From contig NZ_BAABKM010000002.1 in NCBI RefSeq assembly GCF_039543825.1, positions 186,001-250,000 on the forward strand: a DNA stretch of 64,000 bases, read 5' to 3'. The DNA comes from Nocardioides conyzicola. Lineage in GTDB: Bacteria; Actinomycetota; Actinomycetes; Propionibacteriales; Nocardioidaceae. Below, in pieces: positions 38,955-51,845 of the stretch. The notes below the pieces were generated by a model that searched no databases, had not been told where the DNA came from, and saw only the letters and a list, made by a program, of their open reading frames with translations. The position numbers and the translations under genes are program-made. Position 1 is the stretch's first letter; each line of letters opens with the position of its first letter.

Positions 38955-39857
38955 TCAGGAGAGCTGCGCGCCCGCGGTCCCGACTTCGAGCCGGTGGCCG
39001 GCCCAGCCGTCGGGGCACCGGCCGACCAGGGCGTCCGCGCCGGACGCGTCGGTGAAGGCCAGCACCGTCGGACCGGCGCCGGAGACGACGGCGGGTACGC
39101 CGTCCGCGCGGAGCCGGTCGACCAGGTCGAGCGACTCGGGCATGGCGGGGCGCCGGTACTGCTGGTGCAGGTAGTCGCGGGTCGCCCGCAGCAGGTGCTC
39201 GGGCTGGCCCGCCAGCGCGGTGACGAGCAGGGCGGTCCGTCCGGCGTCGGCGGCGGCGTCGGCGTGGGGCACCTCGGCGGGGAGCAGCCCGCGGGCGACC
39301 TCGGTCGAGACGCCGGTCGGCGGCACGAAGACGACGGCCTCGACGCGCGGGTCGACGGGTGAGCCGACCGCGTAGAAGTCGCCGTCCTCGTCGCGACCGG
39401 AGATCGTGAACCCGCCGTAGAAGGCGGGAGCGACGTTGTCGGGGTGGCCCTCGATCCGCGCGGCCAGCTGGAAGAGCTCGGCGTCGTCCGCCAGCAGCGC
39501 TCCCCCGGCGACCAGCCCCCGCGCCAGCGCCACACCCGCGACGATCGCCGCCGACGACGAGCCGAGGCCGCGGGCGTGCGGGATCACGTTGGTGCACGAC
39601 AGCCGGAGGCCCGGCGGCTGGGTGCCCATCAGGTCGAAGGCGGCCCGCATCGCGCGGACCACCAGGTGCGTCTCGTCGCGGGACACGCCGTCGGCGCCGG
39701 CACCGGTCACCGAGACGTCCAGGCCGCTCGTGGTCACCTCGGCGGTCAGCTCGTCGCGCATCGACAGCGCCAGCCCGAGCGAGTCGAAGCCCGGGCCGAG
39801 GTTGGCCGAGGTCGCGGGGACGGAGACCCGGACCGGGCCGTCGACGAAGGTCGTCAT
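38955..39857 (-). CDS. thrB: Homoserine kinase
   Basis: The 300-residue GHMP-family kinase opens VSVPATSANLGPGFDSLGLAL, shown here as pieces: PATSANLGPG and DSLGLAL. It has the ATP-binding loop HARGLGSSSAAIVAG and a C-terminal GAGPTVLAF. It phosphorylates homoserine for threonine synthesis. The gene follows thrC by 6 bp and is last of the lysA-hom-thrC-thrB group; rho begins 212 bp further on. Confidence 0.96.
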   Translation of the reverse strand: MTTFVDGPVRVSVPATSANLGPGFDSLGLALSMRDELTAEVTTSGLDVSVTGAGADGVSRDETHLVVRAMRAAFDLMGTQPPGLRLSCTNVIPHARGLGSSSAAIVAGVALARGLVAGGALLADDAELFQLAARIEGHPDNVAPAFYGGFTISGRDEDGDFYAVGSPVDPRVEAVVFVPPTGVSTEVARGLLPAEVPHADAAADAGRTALLVTALAGQPEHLLRATRDYLHQQYRRPAMPESLDLVDRLRADGVPAVVSGAGPTVLAFTDASGADALVGRCPDGWAGHRLEVGTAGAQLS

Positions 39858-39863
39858 GTCGCC

Positions 39864-40949
39864 TCAGTCGAGTCCGGCGGCCGCAGCGGCCGCAGCCACG
39901 TCGGCGTCGATGACCGTGTCGACGATCTGGCGGCCGCTCTCGGCGAGGCCCTCGAGCGCCGTGACGGTGTCCTTGAGCCCGTGTCCGGTGACCGTGATGG
40001 CGACCGTGCTGCCGCGGTACGACGTACCGCCGGCGAGCTCCTGCAGCAGCCCGGCGATGCCGGCGGCCGAGGCCGGCTCGACGAACACGCCGTCGCGCTC
40101 GGCGAGCTCGCGCTGGGCCGCCAGGATCTGGTCGTCGCTCACCGACGCGAAGGCACCACCGGACTCGTCGCGGGCCGCCTCGGCGAGCTTCCACGACGCC
40201 GGGTTGCCGATCCGGATCGCGGTCGCCCGCGTCTCCGGGTCGGGGAACGGCTCGCCGGTCACCAGCGGCGCAGCTCCCTCGGCCTGGAACCCGCGCATGA
40301 CCGGCCGCTTGGTGGCCAGCCCGGCGTCGGCGTACTGCGAGTAGCCGAGCCAGTACGCCGAGACGTTGCCGGCGTTGCCGACCGGCAGCAGGTGGTAGTC
40401 GGGGGCGTCGCCGAGGAAGTCGACGATCTCGAAGGCGGCGGTCTTCTGGCCTTCGAGGCGCACCGGGTTGACCGAGTTGACCAGCGCGACCGGGTAGTCC
40501 CAGGCGAGGCCCTTGGCGAGGCCGAGGCAGTCGTCGAAGTTGCCGCGGACCATGATCACCTGGGCGCCGTGGATCAGCGCCTGGGCCATCTTGCCGGCGG
40601 CGATCTTGCCCTCCGGCACCAGGACGAGCGGCTTGAGCCCGGCCTTCGCGGCGTACGCCGCCATCGACGCGGACGTGTTGCCGGTGGAGGCGCAGACCAC
40701 GGCCTGGGCGCCGTCGTGCTTGGCGACCGAGATCGCGGCCGTCATGCCGCGGTCCTTGAACGAGCCGGTCGGGTTGTCACCCTCGACCTTGAGCCAGACC
40801 TCGGCCCCGGTCAGCCCGGAGAGCCACTCCGAGAACACCAGCGGCGTGCCGCCCTCGCGGAGCGTGACGGCCGGGGTGCCCTCCGGGATCTCGAGCAGCG
40901 ACCGGTACTCCTCGATGACACCGCGCCACTGGTGGGTCCGGCCGCTCAT
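39864..40949 (-). CDS. thrC: Threonine synthase
   Basis: This 361-residue fold-type II PLP enzyme has its Schiff-base Lys65 in GSFKDRGMT, the phosphate loop [14 protein letters not shown] and [13 protein letters not shown] at the end. It converts O-phosphohomoserine to threonine. It is the short actinobacterial form, without the long N-terminal domain of class I enzymes. ATG 40949 overlaps the hom stop by 4 bases. Confidence 0.95.
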   Translation of the reverse strand: MSGRTHQWRGVIEEYRSLLEIPEGTPAVTLREGGTPLVFSEWLSGLTGAEVWLKVEGDNPTGSFKDRGMTAAISVAKHDGAQAVVCASTGNTSASMAAYAAKAGLKPLVLVPEGKIAAGKMAQALIHGAQVIMVRGNFDDCLGLAKGLAWDYPVALVNSVNPVRLEGQKTAAFEIVDFLGDAPDYHLLPVGNAGNVSAYWLGYSQYADAGLATKRPVMRGFQAEGAAPLVTGEPFPDPETRATAIRIGNPASWKLAEAARDESGGAFASVSDDQILAAQRELAERDGVFVEPASAAGIAGLLQELAGGTSYRGSTVAITVTGHGLKDTVTALEGLAESGRQIVDTVIDADVAAAAAAAGLD

Positions 40950-42256
40950 TCGGCAACTCCTTCGACGCGCATCACCGAGGTGACCTCGCGGACGATGTCC
41001 ATGTCGCGCAGGGACTCCACCGTCGCGGCGAGCTGCGCGTCGGTCGCCTCGTGCGAGACGACGACGAGCTGGGCGTCGGCGTCGCGGCCCTCCTGACGGA
41101 CGGTCTGGATCGACACCCCGTGCTCCGCGAACGCGGTCGCGACCGCGGCGAGCACGCCGGCGCGGTCGGCGACGTCGATCGCGACGTGGTAGCGGGTGAC
41201 GGTCTCCCCCATCGGCAGCACGGCGCGGTCGGCGTACGCCGACTCGCCGGGCCCGCGGGTGCCGCCGATCCGGTTGCGGGCGACCGTGACCAGGTCACCG
41301 AGCACCGCGGACGCCGTGGGCGCACCGCCGGCGCCGGGGCCGTAGAACATCAGCTGCCCGGCCGCCTCGGACTCGACGAAGACCGCGTTGTAGGCGCCGC
41401 GGACCGATGCGAGCGGGTGCGAGGTCGGGATCATCGCCGGGTGCACGCGCACCGCGACGGCGCTCTGCCCGTCCTCGGTCTCGCGGAGCTCGCAGATCGC
41501 GAGCAGCTTGACGACGCTGTTCATCTCGCGGGCCGACGCGACGTCGGCGGCGGTCACCTCGGCGATGCCCTCGCGGTGCACGTCGGAGGCGGTGACCCGG
41601 GTGTGGAACGCGAGCGACGCGAGGATCGCGGCCTTGGCGGCGGCGTCGAAGCCCTCGACGTCGGCGGTCGGGTCGGCCTCGGCGTACCCGAGCTCCTGGG
41701 CCTCCTCGAGCGCCTCGGCGAAGCCGGCACCCGAGGTGTCCATCTTGTCGAGGATGAAGTTGGTCGTGCCGTTGACGATGCCGAGCACCCGGGTGACCCG
41801 GTCGCCGGCGAGCGACTCGCGCAGGGGGCGCAGGATCGGGATGGCGCCGGCGACGGCGGCCTCGTAGTAGAGGTCGCGGCCGGCCTTCTCAGCGGCCTCG
41901 AAGAGCGTCGGGCCGTCCTCGGCGAGCAGCGCCTTGTTGGCGGTGACGACGGACTTGCCGCTCTCGAGGGCCGCGAGGATCAGCGACCGAGCGGGCTCGA
42001 TGCCGCCGATCACCTCGACGACCACGTCGACGTCGTCCCTCGTGACCAGCGCGATCGCGTCCGTCGTCAGCAGGCCGGTCGGCACCTCGATCTCACGCGG
42101 CGCGTCCAGCCGGCGTACGGCGACGCCGACCAGCTCGACCGGCGCACCCACCCGGGCCGCCAGGTCGCCGGCCTGCTCACCGAGCAGCCGCACCACCTGG
42201 GAGCCGACCGAGCCGCAGCCCAGCACCGCCACCTTGAGGGGCTTGTCGCTCTCCAT
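40946..42256 (-). CDS. hom: Homoserine dehydrogenase
   Basis: The 436-residue product opens with an NAD(P)-binding site, [17 protein letters not shown]. The catalytic domain has [14 protein letters not shown] and the [20 protein letters not shown] segment, and a C-terminal ACT domain (about 355-436: [20 protein letters not shown]) allows feedback control by threonine. It makes homoserine, the branch to threonine and methionine. ATG 42256 overlaps the lysA stop by 1 base. Confidence 0.96.
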   Translation of the reverse strand: MESDKPLKVAVLGCGSVGSQVVRLLGEQAGDLAARVGAPVELVGVAVRRLDAPREIEVPTGLLTTDAIALVTRDDVDVVVEVIGGIEPARSLILAALESGKSVVTANKALLAEDGPTLFEAAEKAGRDLYYEAAVAGAIPILRPLRESLAGDRVTRVLGIVNGTTNFILDKMDTSGAGFAEALEEAQELGYAEADPTADVEGFDAAAKAAILASLAFHTRVTASDVHREGIAEVTAADVASAREMNSVVKLLAICELRETEDGQSAVAVRVHPAMIPTSHPLASVRGAYNAVFVESEAAGQLMFYGPGAGGAPTASAVLGDLVTVARNRIGGTRGPGESAYADRAVLPMGETVTRYHVAIDVADRAGVLAAVATAFAEHGVSIQTVRQEGRDADAQLVVVSHEATDAQLAATVESLRDMDIVREVTSVMRVEGVAE

Positions 42257-43650
42257 TACTGATCACCCATGTCCGTCGCCAACAGATCGTCCTCAGTCTC
42301 GCGGCGTACGACGACGCGCGCGACCCCGTCCCGTACCGCGACCACCGGGGGCCGCAGCGCGTGGTTGTAGTTGGAGGCCATCGAGCGGCAGTAGGCACCG
42401 GTGCCGGGGACCGCGAGCAGGTCTCCGGGACGGACGTCGCCGGGCAGGAACTCGTCCTTCACCACGATGTCGCCGGCCTCGCAGTGCTTGCCGACCACCC
42501 GGGCCAGCACCGGCACCGCGTCGGAGGCGCGCGAGGCGAGCGTGCAGGAGTAGTCGGCGTCGTAGAGGGCGGTGCGGATGTTGTCGCTCATGCCGCCGTC
42601 CACCGACACGTAGGTGCGCACGGCCCCACCGTCGAGCAGCACCTTCTTGACCGTGCCGACCGTGTAGACGGTGCACATCGCAGGCCCGACGATCGCCCGG
42701 CCCGGCTCGATCGACAGCCGCGGCTCGGGGATCCCCAGCGCGCGGCACTCGTGCTCGACGATCTTGCTCATCTCGGTCGCGAGCTGCGCCGGGTCGGCCG
42801 GGTCGTCCTGGGTCGTGTAGGCGATGCCGAAGCCGCCGCCGAGGTCTATCTCCGGCAGCGTCACGCTCAGCTCGTCGCTGATCCGTGCCTGTAGCGCGAG
42901 CACCCGGCGGGCGGCGACCTCGAAGCCCGAGGAGTCGAAGATCTGGCTGCCGATGTGGGAGTGCAGGCCGAGGAGCTCGATGCCGGGCGCGGCGAGGACC
43001 CGGCGTACGGCCTCGAAGGCGTCGCCGCTGGTGATCGAGAAGCCGAACTTCTGGTCCTCGTGGGCGGTCGCGATGTACTCGTGCGTGTGGGCCTCGACGC
43101 CGGCGGTCACCCGGATCATCACCCGGGCGGTGAGCCCGTCGACGGCGATCGACTCCAGCCGCTCGATCTCGTCGAAGGAGTCGACGACGATCCGGCCGAC
43201 CCCGACGTCCACGGCCCGGCGCAGCTCGATCAGCGTCTTGTTGTTGCCGTGGTAGCCGATCCGGGCCGGGTCGAAGCCCGCCCGCAGCGCGACGGTCAGC
43301 TCGCTGTTGGAGCAGACATCGAGGCAGAGGCCCTCCTCGGCCACCCACCGCGCGACCGCGACGGAGAGGAACGCCTTGCCGGCGTAGAAGACGTCGTACG
43401 ACGAGAACGCGTCGCGGAAGGCGCGGGCGCGGGACCGGAAGTCCTCCTCGTCGAGGACGTACGCCGGCGTGTTGACCTCGGCGACCAGGTCCGGGACCGC
43501 GAGCCCGCCGACGTGCAGCTCGCCGTCGACCTTGTGGGCCGTCTGCGACCACAGGTGCGGGACCAGGGCGTTGGGGTCGGCGGGCGCCTGCAGCCAGGAC
43601 GGGCCGCGCATCGCTCCGGGCGCGTGCGCCCAGCCGGCTTCGTGGCTCAT
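42256..43650 (-). CDS. lysA: Diaminopimelate decarboxylase
   Basis: This 464-residue fold-type III PLP enzyme has its PLP-binding Lys92 in VFYAGKAFLS, then HGNNKT, the phosphate-binding DLGGGFGI and the active-site Cys in GKHCEAGDIV. It decarboxylates meso-diaminopimelate to lysine. The N-terminal 40 residues extend beyond some homologues, as usual in Actinobacteria. It lies 4 bp after argS, so argS-lysA-hom-thrC-thrB form one unit. Confidence 0.96.
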   Translation of the reverse strand: MSHEAGWAHAPGAMRGPSWLQAPADPNALVPHLWSQTAHKVDGELHVGGLAVPDLVAEVNTPAYVLDEEDFRSRARAFRDAFSSYDVFYAGKAFLSVAVARWVAEEGLCLDVCSNSELTVALRAGFDPARIGYHGNNKTLIELRRAVDVGVGRIVVDSFDEIERLESIAVDGLTARVMIRVTAGVEAHTHEYIATAHEDQKFGFSITSGDAFEAVRRVLAAPGIELLGLHSHIGSQIFDSSGFEVAARRVLALQARISDELSVTLPEIDLGGGFGIAYTTQDDPADPAQLATEMSKIVEHECRALGIPEPRLSIEPGRAIVGPAMCTVYTVGTVKKVLLDGGAVRTYVSVDGGMSDNIRTALYDADYSCTLASRASDAVPVLARVVGKHCEAGDIVVKDEFLPGDVRPGDLLAVPGTGAYCRSMASNYNHALRPPVVAVRDGVARVVVRRETEDDLLATDMGDQ

Positions 43651-43654
43651 CCGC

Positions 43655-45322
43655 TCACATCCGCTCGGGCGCGGAGACGCCCAGCAGCCCGAGCCCGTTG
43701 GCGAGCACGGTGCGGGCGGCAGCGACGAGGACCAGGCGGGCCTCGTTGATCGGGGCGACCGGCTCGTCGCCCTGCGGCAGCATCCGGCACTCCCGGGTGT
43801 CGTACCACCGGTTGAAGATGGCGGTCGTGTCCTCGAGGTAGCGGGCCACCCGGTGCGGCTCGCGCAGCTCGGCGGCGCTGGCGACCACCCGCGGGAACTC
43901 CGCGAGGGCCCGCAGCAGGTCGCGCTCCTTCTCGTGCGAGAGCAGCGACGGGTCGAAGTCCTCCGGCAGCGACATGCCGAGGTCGGCGGCGTTGGCCATC
44001 ATCCGGCAGGTGCGGGCGTGGCCGTACTGCACGTAGTAGACCGGGTTGTCGTTGGACTGGCTCGCCCACAGGTCCAGGTCGAGGTCGATGTTGGAGTCCG
44101 AGCTGAAGCGGGTCAGCGCGTAGCGCGCGGCGTCGACTCCGATCGCCTCGACCAGGTCGTCGATGGTGACGACGGTGCCCGCCCGCTTGGACATCCGCAG
44201 CGGCTGGCCGTCGCGGAGCAGGTTGACCATCTGGCCGATCATGATCTCGAGGTTCTTGCCCGGCTCGTCGCCGAAGGCGGCGCACATCGCGTTCATCCGG
44301 CCGACGTAGCCGTGGTGGTCGGCGCCGAGCATGATGAAGCAGCGGTCGAAGCCGCGCTCGCGCTTGTCGAGGTAGTAGGCGAGGTCGCCCGAGAGGTACG
44401 CCGGCTCGCCGTTGGACCGGATGATCACGCGGTCCTTGTCGTCGCCGAACTGCTTGGTGCGCAGCCAGAGCGCGCCGTCCTGCTCGTAGGTGTTGCCGAG
44501 CTCGGTCAGGCGGGCGACGGCCCGGTCCACGGCACCGCTCCGGTGCAGGTTGTTCTCGTGGAAGTAGACGTCGAAGTCGACCCCGAAGTCGTGGAGGCTC
44601 TGCTTGATCTCCTCGAACATCATCTCGACGCCCTCGGCCCGGAAGACCTCCTGGGCCTCCTCGTCGGTGAGGTCCTTGACCTGGGGCTCCTTGGCGACGA
44701 CGGCCGCGGCGATCTCGTGGATGTACTCGCCGCCGTACCCGTCCTCCGGCGCGGGCTCCCCCTTGGCGCTGGCCAGCAGCGACTTGCTGAACCGGTCGAT
44801 CTGGGCGCCGTGGTCGTTGAAGTAGTACTCGCGGGTGACGTGGGCGCCGGTCGCGGTGAAGATCCGGCCGAGCGCATCGCCGACGGCCGCCCAGCGGACG
44901 CCGCCGATGTGGATCGGGCCGGTCGGGTTGGCCGACACGAACTCGAGGTTGATCTTCTCGCCGGCGAAGGCGTCGCTGCCGCCGTACGCCGCTCCCGCCG
45001 CCACGATCTGTGCGGCGACGACGCCCTGCGCGGCCGCCGCGACGGTGATGTTGAGGAAGCCCGGCCCGGCGATCTCGACGCCGGCGATGCCGTCGGTCGC
45101 CTCGAGGCCCTGCTGCACGAGGGTGGCGAGCTCGCGCGGGTTCATCCCCGCCTTCTTGCCCAGCTGCAGGGCGACGTTGGTGGCGTAGTCGCCGTGACCC
45201 TTCTGCCGCGGTCGCTCCACCGTCACGTGCGTGGGGACACCGTCCGGCAGGGTGATCGCACCCTCGTCGGACAGGGTCGTCAGGACGTCGACGATCGCGG
45301 TGGAGAGCTGCTCGGGAGTCAC
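43655..45322 (-). CDS. argS: Arginyl-tRNA synthetase
   Basis: This 555-residue class I synthetase has the HIGH-like motif HIGG in [18 protein letters not shown], written in short form as PTGPIHIGG, and the KMSKS-like motif in PLRMSKRAG. The N-terminal Add-1 domain (about 1-90) contacts the tRNA D-loop and the DALR anticodon-binding domain forms the C-terminus (about 440-555). GTG 45322 is used as the start because the protein then begins [14 protein letters not shown], matching the family. A tRNA-Arg gene lies 156 bp away on the other strand. Confidence 0.96.
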   Translation of the reverse strand: MTPEQLSTAIVDVLTTLSDEGAITLPDGVPTHVTVERPRQKGHGDYATNVALQLGKKAGMNPRELATLVQQGLEATDGIAGVEIAGPGFLNITVAAAAQGVVAAQIVAAGAAYGGSDAFAGEKINLEFVSANPTGPIHIGGVRWAAVGDALGRIFTATGAHVTREYYFNDHGAQIDRFSKSLLASAKGEPAPEDGYGGEYIHEIAAAVVAKEPQVKDLTDEEAQEVFRAEGVEMMFEEIKQSLHDFGVDFDVYFHENNLHRSGAVDRAVARLTELGNTYEQDGALWLRTKQFGDDKDRVIIRSNGEPAYLSGDLAYYLDKRERGFDRCFIMLGADHHGYVGRMNAMCAAFGDEPGKNLEIMIGQMVNLLRDGQPLRMSKRAGTVVTIDDLVEAIGVDAARYALTRFSSDSNIDLDLDLWASQSNDNPVYYVQYGHARTCRMMANAADLGMSLPEDFDPSLLSHEKERDLLRALAEFPRVVASAAELREPHRVARYLEDTTAIFNRWYDTRECRMLPQGDEPVAPINEARLVLVAAARTVLANGLGLLGVSAPERM

Positions 45323-45400
45323 CCGGCAAGGGTATCGGCGCGCCGTCCCGGGCCTCGCATCGATATCCGCCGTGGACGGCCCGCGCGACGACCGGGCCGA

Positions 45401-45431
45401 TTGCACCGCGCCCGCGAGTCGGTTGTAGGGT
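45401..45431 (+). promoter_or_regulatory. Candidate tRNA-Arg promoter
   Basis: TTGCAC (45401-45406) and TAGGGT (45426-45431) are separated by 19 bases and lie 47 bases ahead of the tRNA 5' end. The spacing is a little long for a housekeeping promoter, but no better pair is present. Confidence 0.4.
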
Positions 45432-45478
45432 TCTGCCCAGCCACTGCGACGCTATCGATGGGTACGCCGCGGCAGCAC

Positions 45479-45551
45479 GCCTCCGTAGCTCAGGGGATAG
45501 AGCACCGGTTTCCGGTACCGGGTGCCGCAGGTTCGATTCCTGCCGGGGGCA
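45479..45551 (+). tRNA. tRNA-Arg (anticodon CCG)
   Basis: The 73-base cloverleaf was folded by hand: acceptor GCCTCCG/CGGGGGC with discriminator A, D-stem GCTC/GAGC, anticodon stem CCGGT/ACCGG with loop TTCCGGT giving CCG at positions 34-36, variable loop GTGCC, and T-stem GCAGG/CCTGC with loop TTCGATT. The 3' CCA is not encoded. It reads CGG, a common arginine codon in this GC-rich genome. Confidence 0.96.
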
Positions 45552-45556
45552 CATCA

Positions 45557-45587
45557 CGAAAGCCGCAGGGACTCCCTGCGGCTTTCG
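45557..45587. terminator. Bidirectional terminator between tRNA-Arg and the LCP gene
   Basis: CGAAAGCCGCAGGGA (45557-45571) and TCCCTGCGGCTTTCG (45573-45587) form a near-continuous 15-bp stem. It is 6 bp beyond the tRNA and 25 bp beyond the convergent LCP gene stop, so it can end both transcripts. Confidence 0.8.
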
Positions 45588-45611
45588 GCGTCTCCGCGAC
45601 GACGTCCGTCC

Positions 45612-46508
45612 TCAGCACTTCTTGATCGTGGCGTCCTTGCGGGCGTCGTCGCCGTAGCGGCGGGCCTGGTCGACGAACGGCAGGACCACGCTGGCGCCGC
45701 CGATGTCGCCGATGCTTCCCTGGACCACGCAGTTGGTGATCTTGCCCGGGTCGACCTGGGCCATCGCCTGGCCGAGCCGGTAGAGCTCGGCCGGCGACAG
45801 GTCGGTGTGCATGTGCTGGATGACGCTGTAGACGCCCCGCTCGATGAAGCCCGGCCGGTCCGCCTTGGCCCGCACCGCCGACTGGATGCCGCGCAGGACG
45901 CGCTGCTGGTTGGCCGACCGGTCGAAGTCACCGCGGATCAGGTCGTGGCGGATCCGGGAGAAGACCAGCGCGTCGTACCCACCCAGGTGGAGGTGCCCCT
46001 TCTTGAACCCCTTGGGCTTGAGGTTGTCGTCGGCGAACGCGATCGGGTTGACGACGTCGATGCCGCCGATGTCGTGGATCATCGCCTCGAAGAACTCGAA
46101 GCGGGTCACGAAGACGTAGTCGGGCTGGATGCCGACCAGGTTGCCGACGGTCTCGCCGAGGAGCTGCGGTCCGCCGAAGTAGAGCGACGCGTTGATCTTG
46201 TTGGAGCGGTGGCCGGGGATCGGGACCCACGAGTCGCGCGGGATGCCGATCGCGGTCGCCGCGCCCGTCCGGGTGTTCATCCCGACCAGCTGCAGCGCGT
46301 CGCCGCGGGTGTGGGTCATGTCCTCGCCGGGGCGTGCGTCGGAGCCGACGGCCAGGATCCAGACCACGTCGGGGCTGACGTCGACGGACTCCGCACGCTT
46401 GACCTTCACCAGCTCGATCTCGGTGCTCTGCACCGCCGAGTCGGGCACCACGAGGGCCGCGACCGCGAGCACCGCACCGATCGTCAGCACCCGCACCAGC
46501 CGCTTCAT
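45612..46508 (-). CDS. LytR-CpsA-Psr (LCP) family cell-wall ligase
   Basis: The 298-residue protein has an N-terminal membrane anchor (VRVLTIGAVLAVAALVV), then the LCP domain: ILAVGSDARPGED, the RGDALQLVGMN segment with catalytic Arg/Asp, GIPRDSWVPIPG, NKINASLYFGGP and the later SRIRHDLIRGDFDRSANQQRVL, given here in part as RGDFDRSANQQ. LCP enzymes transfer lipid-linked glycopolymers to peptidoglycan, fitting with wecA elsewhere in the window. ATG 46508 overlaps the stop of the lipoprotein gene by 4 bases. It ends with a Cys (IKKC). Confidence 0.9.
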   Translation of the reverse strand: MKRLVRVLTIGAVLAVAALVVPDSAVQSTEIELVKVKRAESVDVSPDVVWILAVGSDARPGEDMTHTRGDALQLVGMNTRTGAATAIGIPRDSWVPIPGHRSNKINASLYFGGPQLLGETVGNLVGIQPDYVFVTRFEFFEAMIHDIGGIDVVNPIAFADDNLKPKGFKKGHLHLGGYDALVFSRIRHDLIRGDFDRSANQQRVLRGIQSAVRAKADRPGFIERGVYSVIQHMHTDLSPAELYRLGQAMAQVDPGKITNCVVQGSIGDIGGASVVLPFVDQARRYGDDARKDATIKKC

Positions 46509-47095
46509 CGCGCGTCCTTCGTGACGTCGTAGCCGAAGACCTGCCACCCCTGCTTGCCCTTCGTGAGGTAGAGCCGTCCGACGACCCGGACGTCCTTCAC
46601 GGTGTCGCCGGTCGTCGTGAACCGCAGCAGCACGTGTGCGGTCACGCCGGCCGGGCGCCCGTGCGCCGCGAGCACGTCGACGGTGACCGCGCGCTTGACC
46701 GGCTCGACGCCGACGATCGAGGCGCCGAGGTCGCGGTTGCTCATCAGGTCGCCGTCGTGCTCGGCGTCGGCCTTCGCTCCCGCGGTGAAGCCCGGCCACG
46801 CGTCGGCGAAGTCGGCGCGGGGGTAGTCGCCGCCGAGGTAGGCGGCCTCCATCCAGCCGTCGACGACCTTCTGCACCTGGTCGACCACCTGCTGGCGTCG
46901 CGCCTGCGACAGCTTGCCGGCCCGCTCACCGAGCTTGGCGTGCGTGACCACGGCCTCGGATGCGGCCGACGCGCCCGAGGTCGGGTCGCCCCCTCCGGGA
47001 TCGTCGTCGCTGCCGCCGCTGCATCCGCCGGTCGCGAGACCGAGGACCAGCAGCGCCGCGAGCGCCCAGGACCCACGTCCGGTCCGTTGCCTCAT
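46505..47095 (-). CDS. Putative lipoprotein, function unknown
   Basis: The 196-residue protein from ATG 47095 has a basic start (MRQRTGRGS), hydrophobic core ALAALLVLGLA and a lipobox-like TGGC, then a Gly/Asp/Ser-rich linker (SGGSDDDPGGGDPTSGAS). The remaining domain of about 140 residues is predicted mixed alpha/beta (SNRDLGASIVGVEPVKRAVTV, here shown in part) and looks NTF2/SnoaL-like, as in Mce-associated proteins, though this is weak. The stop overlaps the LCP start, so the two are co-translated and may work together in wall assembly. Confidence 0.65.
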   Translation of the reverse strand: MRQRTGRGSWALAALLVLGLATGGCSGGSDDDPGGGDPTSGASAASEAVVTHAKLGERAGKLSQARRQQVVDQVQKVVDGWMEAAYLGGDYPRADFADAWPGFTAGAKADAEHDGDLMSNRDLGASIVGVEPVKRAVTVDVLAAHGRPAGVTAHVLLRFTTTGDTVKDVRVVGRLYLTKGKQGWQVFGYDVTKDAR

Positions 47096-47196
47096 AGTCC
47101 GAAACTCCCCATCGCAGGTGCCGTTCGGTGGGAAGTCTGCAACGTCAGGTTGTGGCCCTTGGCACACCACGCCGCAAACGCGCCCCACGGTCTGCA

Positions 47197-47220
47197 ATTG
47201 CTGGTGCGGGGGTCTAGCCT
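47197..47220 (+). promoter_or_regulatory. Weak kgd promoter candidate
   Basis: TAGCCT (47215-47220) fits TANNNT and would start the kgd mRNA about 12 bases before its GTG. The -35 is poor. It lies in the 143-bp gap shared with the divergent lipoprotein gene. Confidence 0.3.
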
Positions 47221-47238
47221 TGACACCTGACACTCCCC

Positions 47239-51009
<3,771 letters not shown>

Positions 51010-51012
51010 CCG

Positions 51013-51189
51013 ATGTACTTCACCGACCGCGGCATCGAGGAGCTCGAGAAGCGCCGGGGTGACGAGGAGGTCACCCTGGCGTGGCTCGCCGAGCAGCTCC
51101 AGGGCTTCGTCGACGCGCACCCGGAGTTCGAGACCGCCGTCGAGCGGTTTGCGACCTGGCTGGCCCGGCTGGACGACCCAGAGGACTGA
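51013..51189 (+). CDS. DUF6104 small protein
   Basis: The 58-residue acidic protein (MYFTDRGIEELEKR, then GDEEVTLAWLAEQLQ) is mostly helical. DUF6104 proteins occur immediately after kgd in many Actinobacteria, as here, 3 bp after its stop. Co-translation with kgd suggests a partner or regulator of the complex, but no function is known. It is short but its start, length and position all fit the family. Confidence 0.75.
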   Translation: MYFTDRGIEELEKRRGDEEVTLAWLAEQLQGFVDAHPEFETAVERFATWLARLDDPED

Positions 51190-51190
51190 C

Positions 51191-51281
51191 GAGTTTCATC
51201 GGTCGGCCGATGAAACTCACGCTTGGACGATAATGCTTTGTCGTCCCAGCAGGAGTTTTGTCGGCCGACCGACAAAACTCC
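51191..51281. repeat. Compound palindromic element, two related hairpins in inverted orientation
   Basis: Left: a 28-bp palindrome at 51191-51218 (arms GAGTTTCATCGG / CCGATGAAACTC, loop TCGG). Centre: GGACGA (51225-51230) with TCGTCC (51241-51246). Right: a 30-bp palindrome at 51252-51281 (arms GGAGTTTTGTCGG / CCGACAAAACTCC, loop CCGA). The right palindrome, read on the other strand, equals the left one except for CA to TG in one arm and the matching TG to CA in the other. It fills the gap between the convergent kgd-DUF6104 and tetR transcripts. Confidence 0.8.
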
Positions 51282-51287
51282 CGGCCC

Positions 51288-51845
51288 TCACCCCAGTACG
51301 GCGAAGCCGCGCTCGACGAGCTCCGGCAGCGAGCCCCCGTCGGCCACCCACGTCGCCGTCGCGGCGCGGAAGACGGCGAACCCGACCGCAGCCAGGGTCC
51401 GGGCCGCAGCGTCCCCGCCGAGCTCGCGCGCGACCACGTGCTCCCAGGACGCAAAGGTGTCGTAGAGCCGGCCGCGCAGCACCGGCGAGGCCGCGGCGGC
51501 GCGCTGGCGCAGCTGCACCCGCTCGCGGTCGGACTCGAAGCCGCGGGCGAGCTCCACGAGCGCCGCGCGTACGACGTCGAGGCCGTCGAGCCCCGAGTCC
51601 CCGGCCCGCAGCTCGCGGATCCGTGCCCGGAGCTGGGCCTGCCGCTCCTCGCGGCCCATGTCGAGCACCTCGTCCTTCGTGGCGAAGTAGCGGAAGAAGG
51701 TCCGCGCGGAGACGCCCGCATCGGCCGCGATCGCGTCGACCGACGTCTCGTCGTACCCGTCCACGGCGAAGCGCCGCAGCGCCGCCTCCGCGAGCGCCTC
51801 GCGCGTGCTGCGCTTGTGGGTCTCGCGACGTCCGGCCTCAGTCAC
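51288..51845 (-). CDS. TetR-family transcriptional regulator
   Basis: The 185-residue product from GTG 51845 has the TetR helix-turn-helix at about 11-57: RSTREALAEAALRRFAVDGY, then SVDAIAADAGVSARTFFRYFATKDEVL. The ligand domain (about 75-185) is all-helical with no recognised pocket. The gene overlaps the sulfatase stop by 8 bases, so both are on one transcript. It is likely to repress the sulfatase operon from a site in the divergent gap at 54112-54174. Confidence 0.88.
   Translation of the reverse strand: MTEAGRRETHKRSTREALAEAALRRFAVDGYDETSVDAIAADAGVSARTFFRYFATKDEVLDMGREERQAQLRARIRELRAGDSGLDGLDVVRAALVELARGFESDRERVQLRQRAAAASPVLRGRLYDTFASWEHVVARELGGDAAARTLAAVGFAVFRAATATWVADGGSLPELVERGFAVLG

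Noticed and set aside
45479..45551. tRNA-Arg 3' end as an integration (att) site
   Set aside because: No integrase and no repeated 3' tRNA segment are found downstream; the region continues with ordinary genes.
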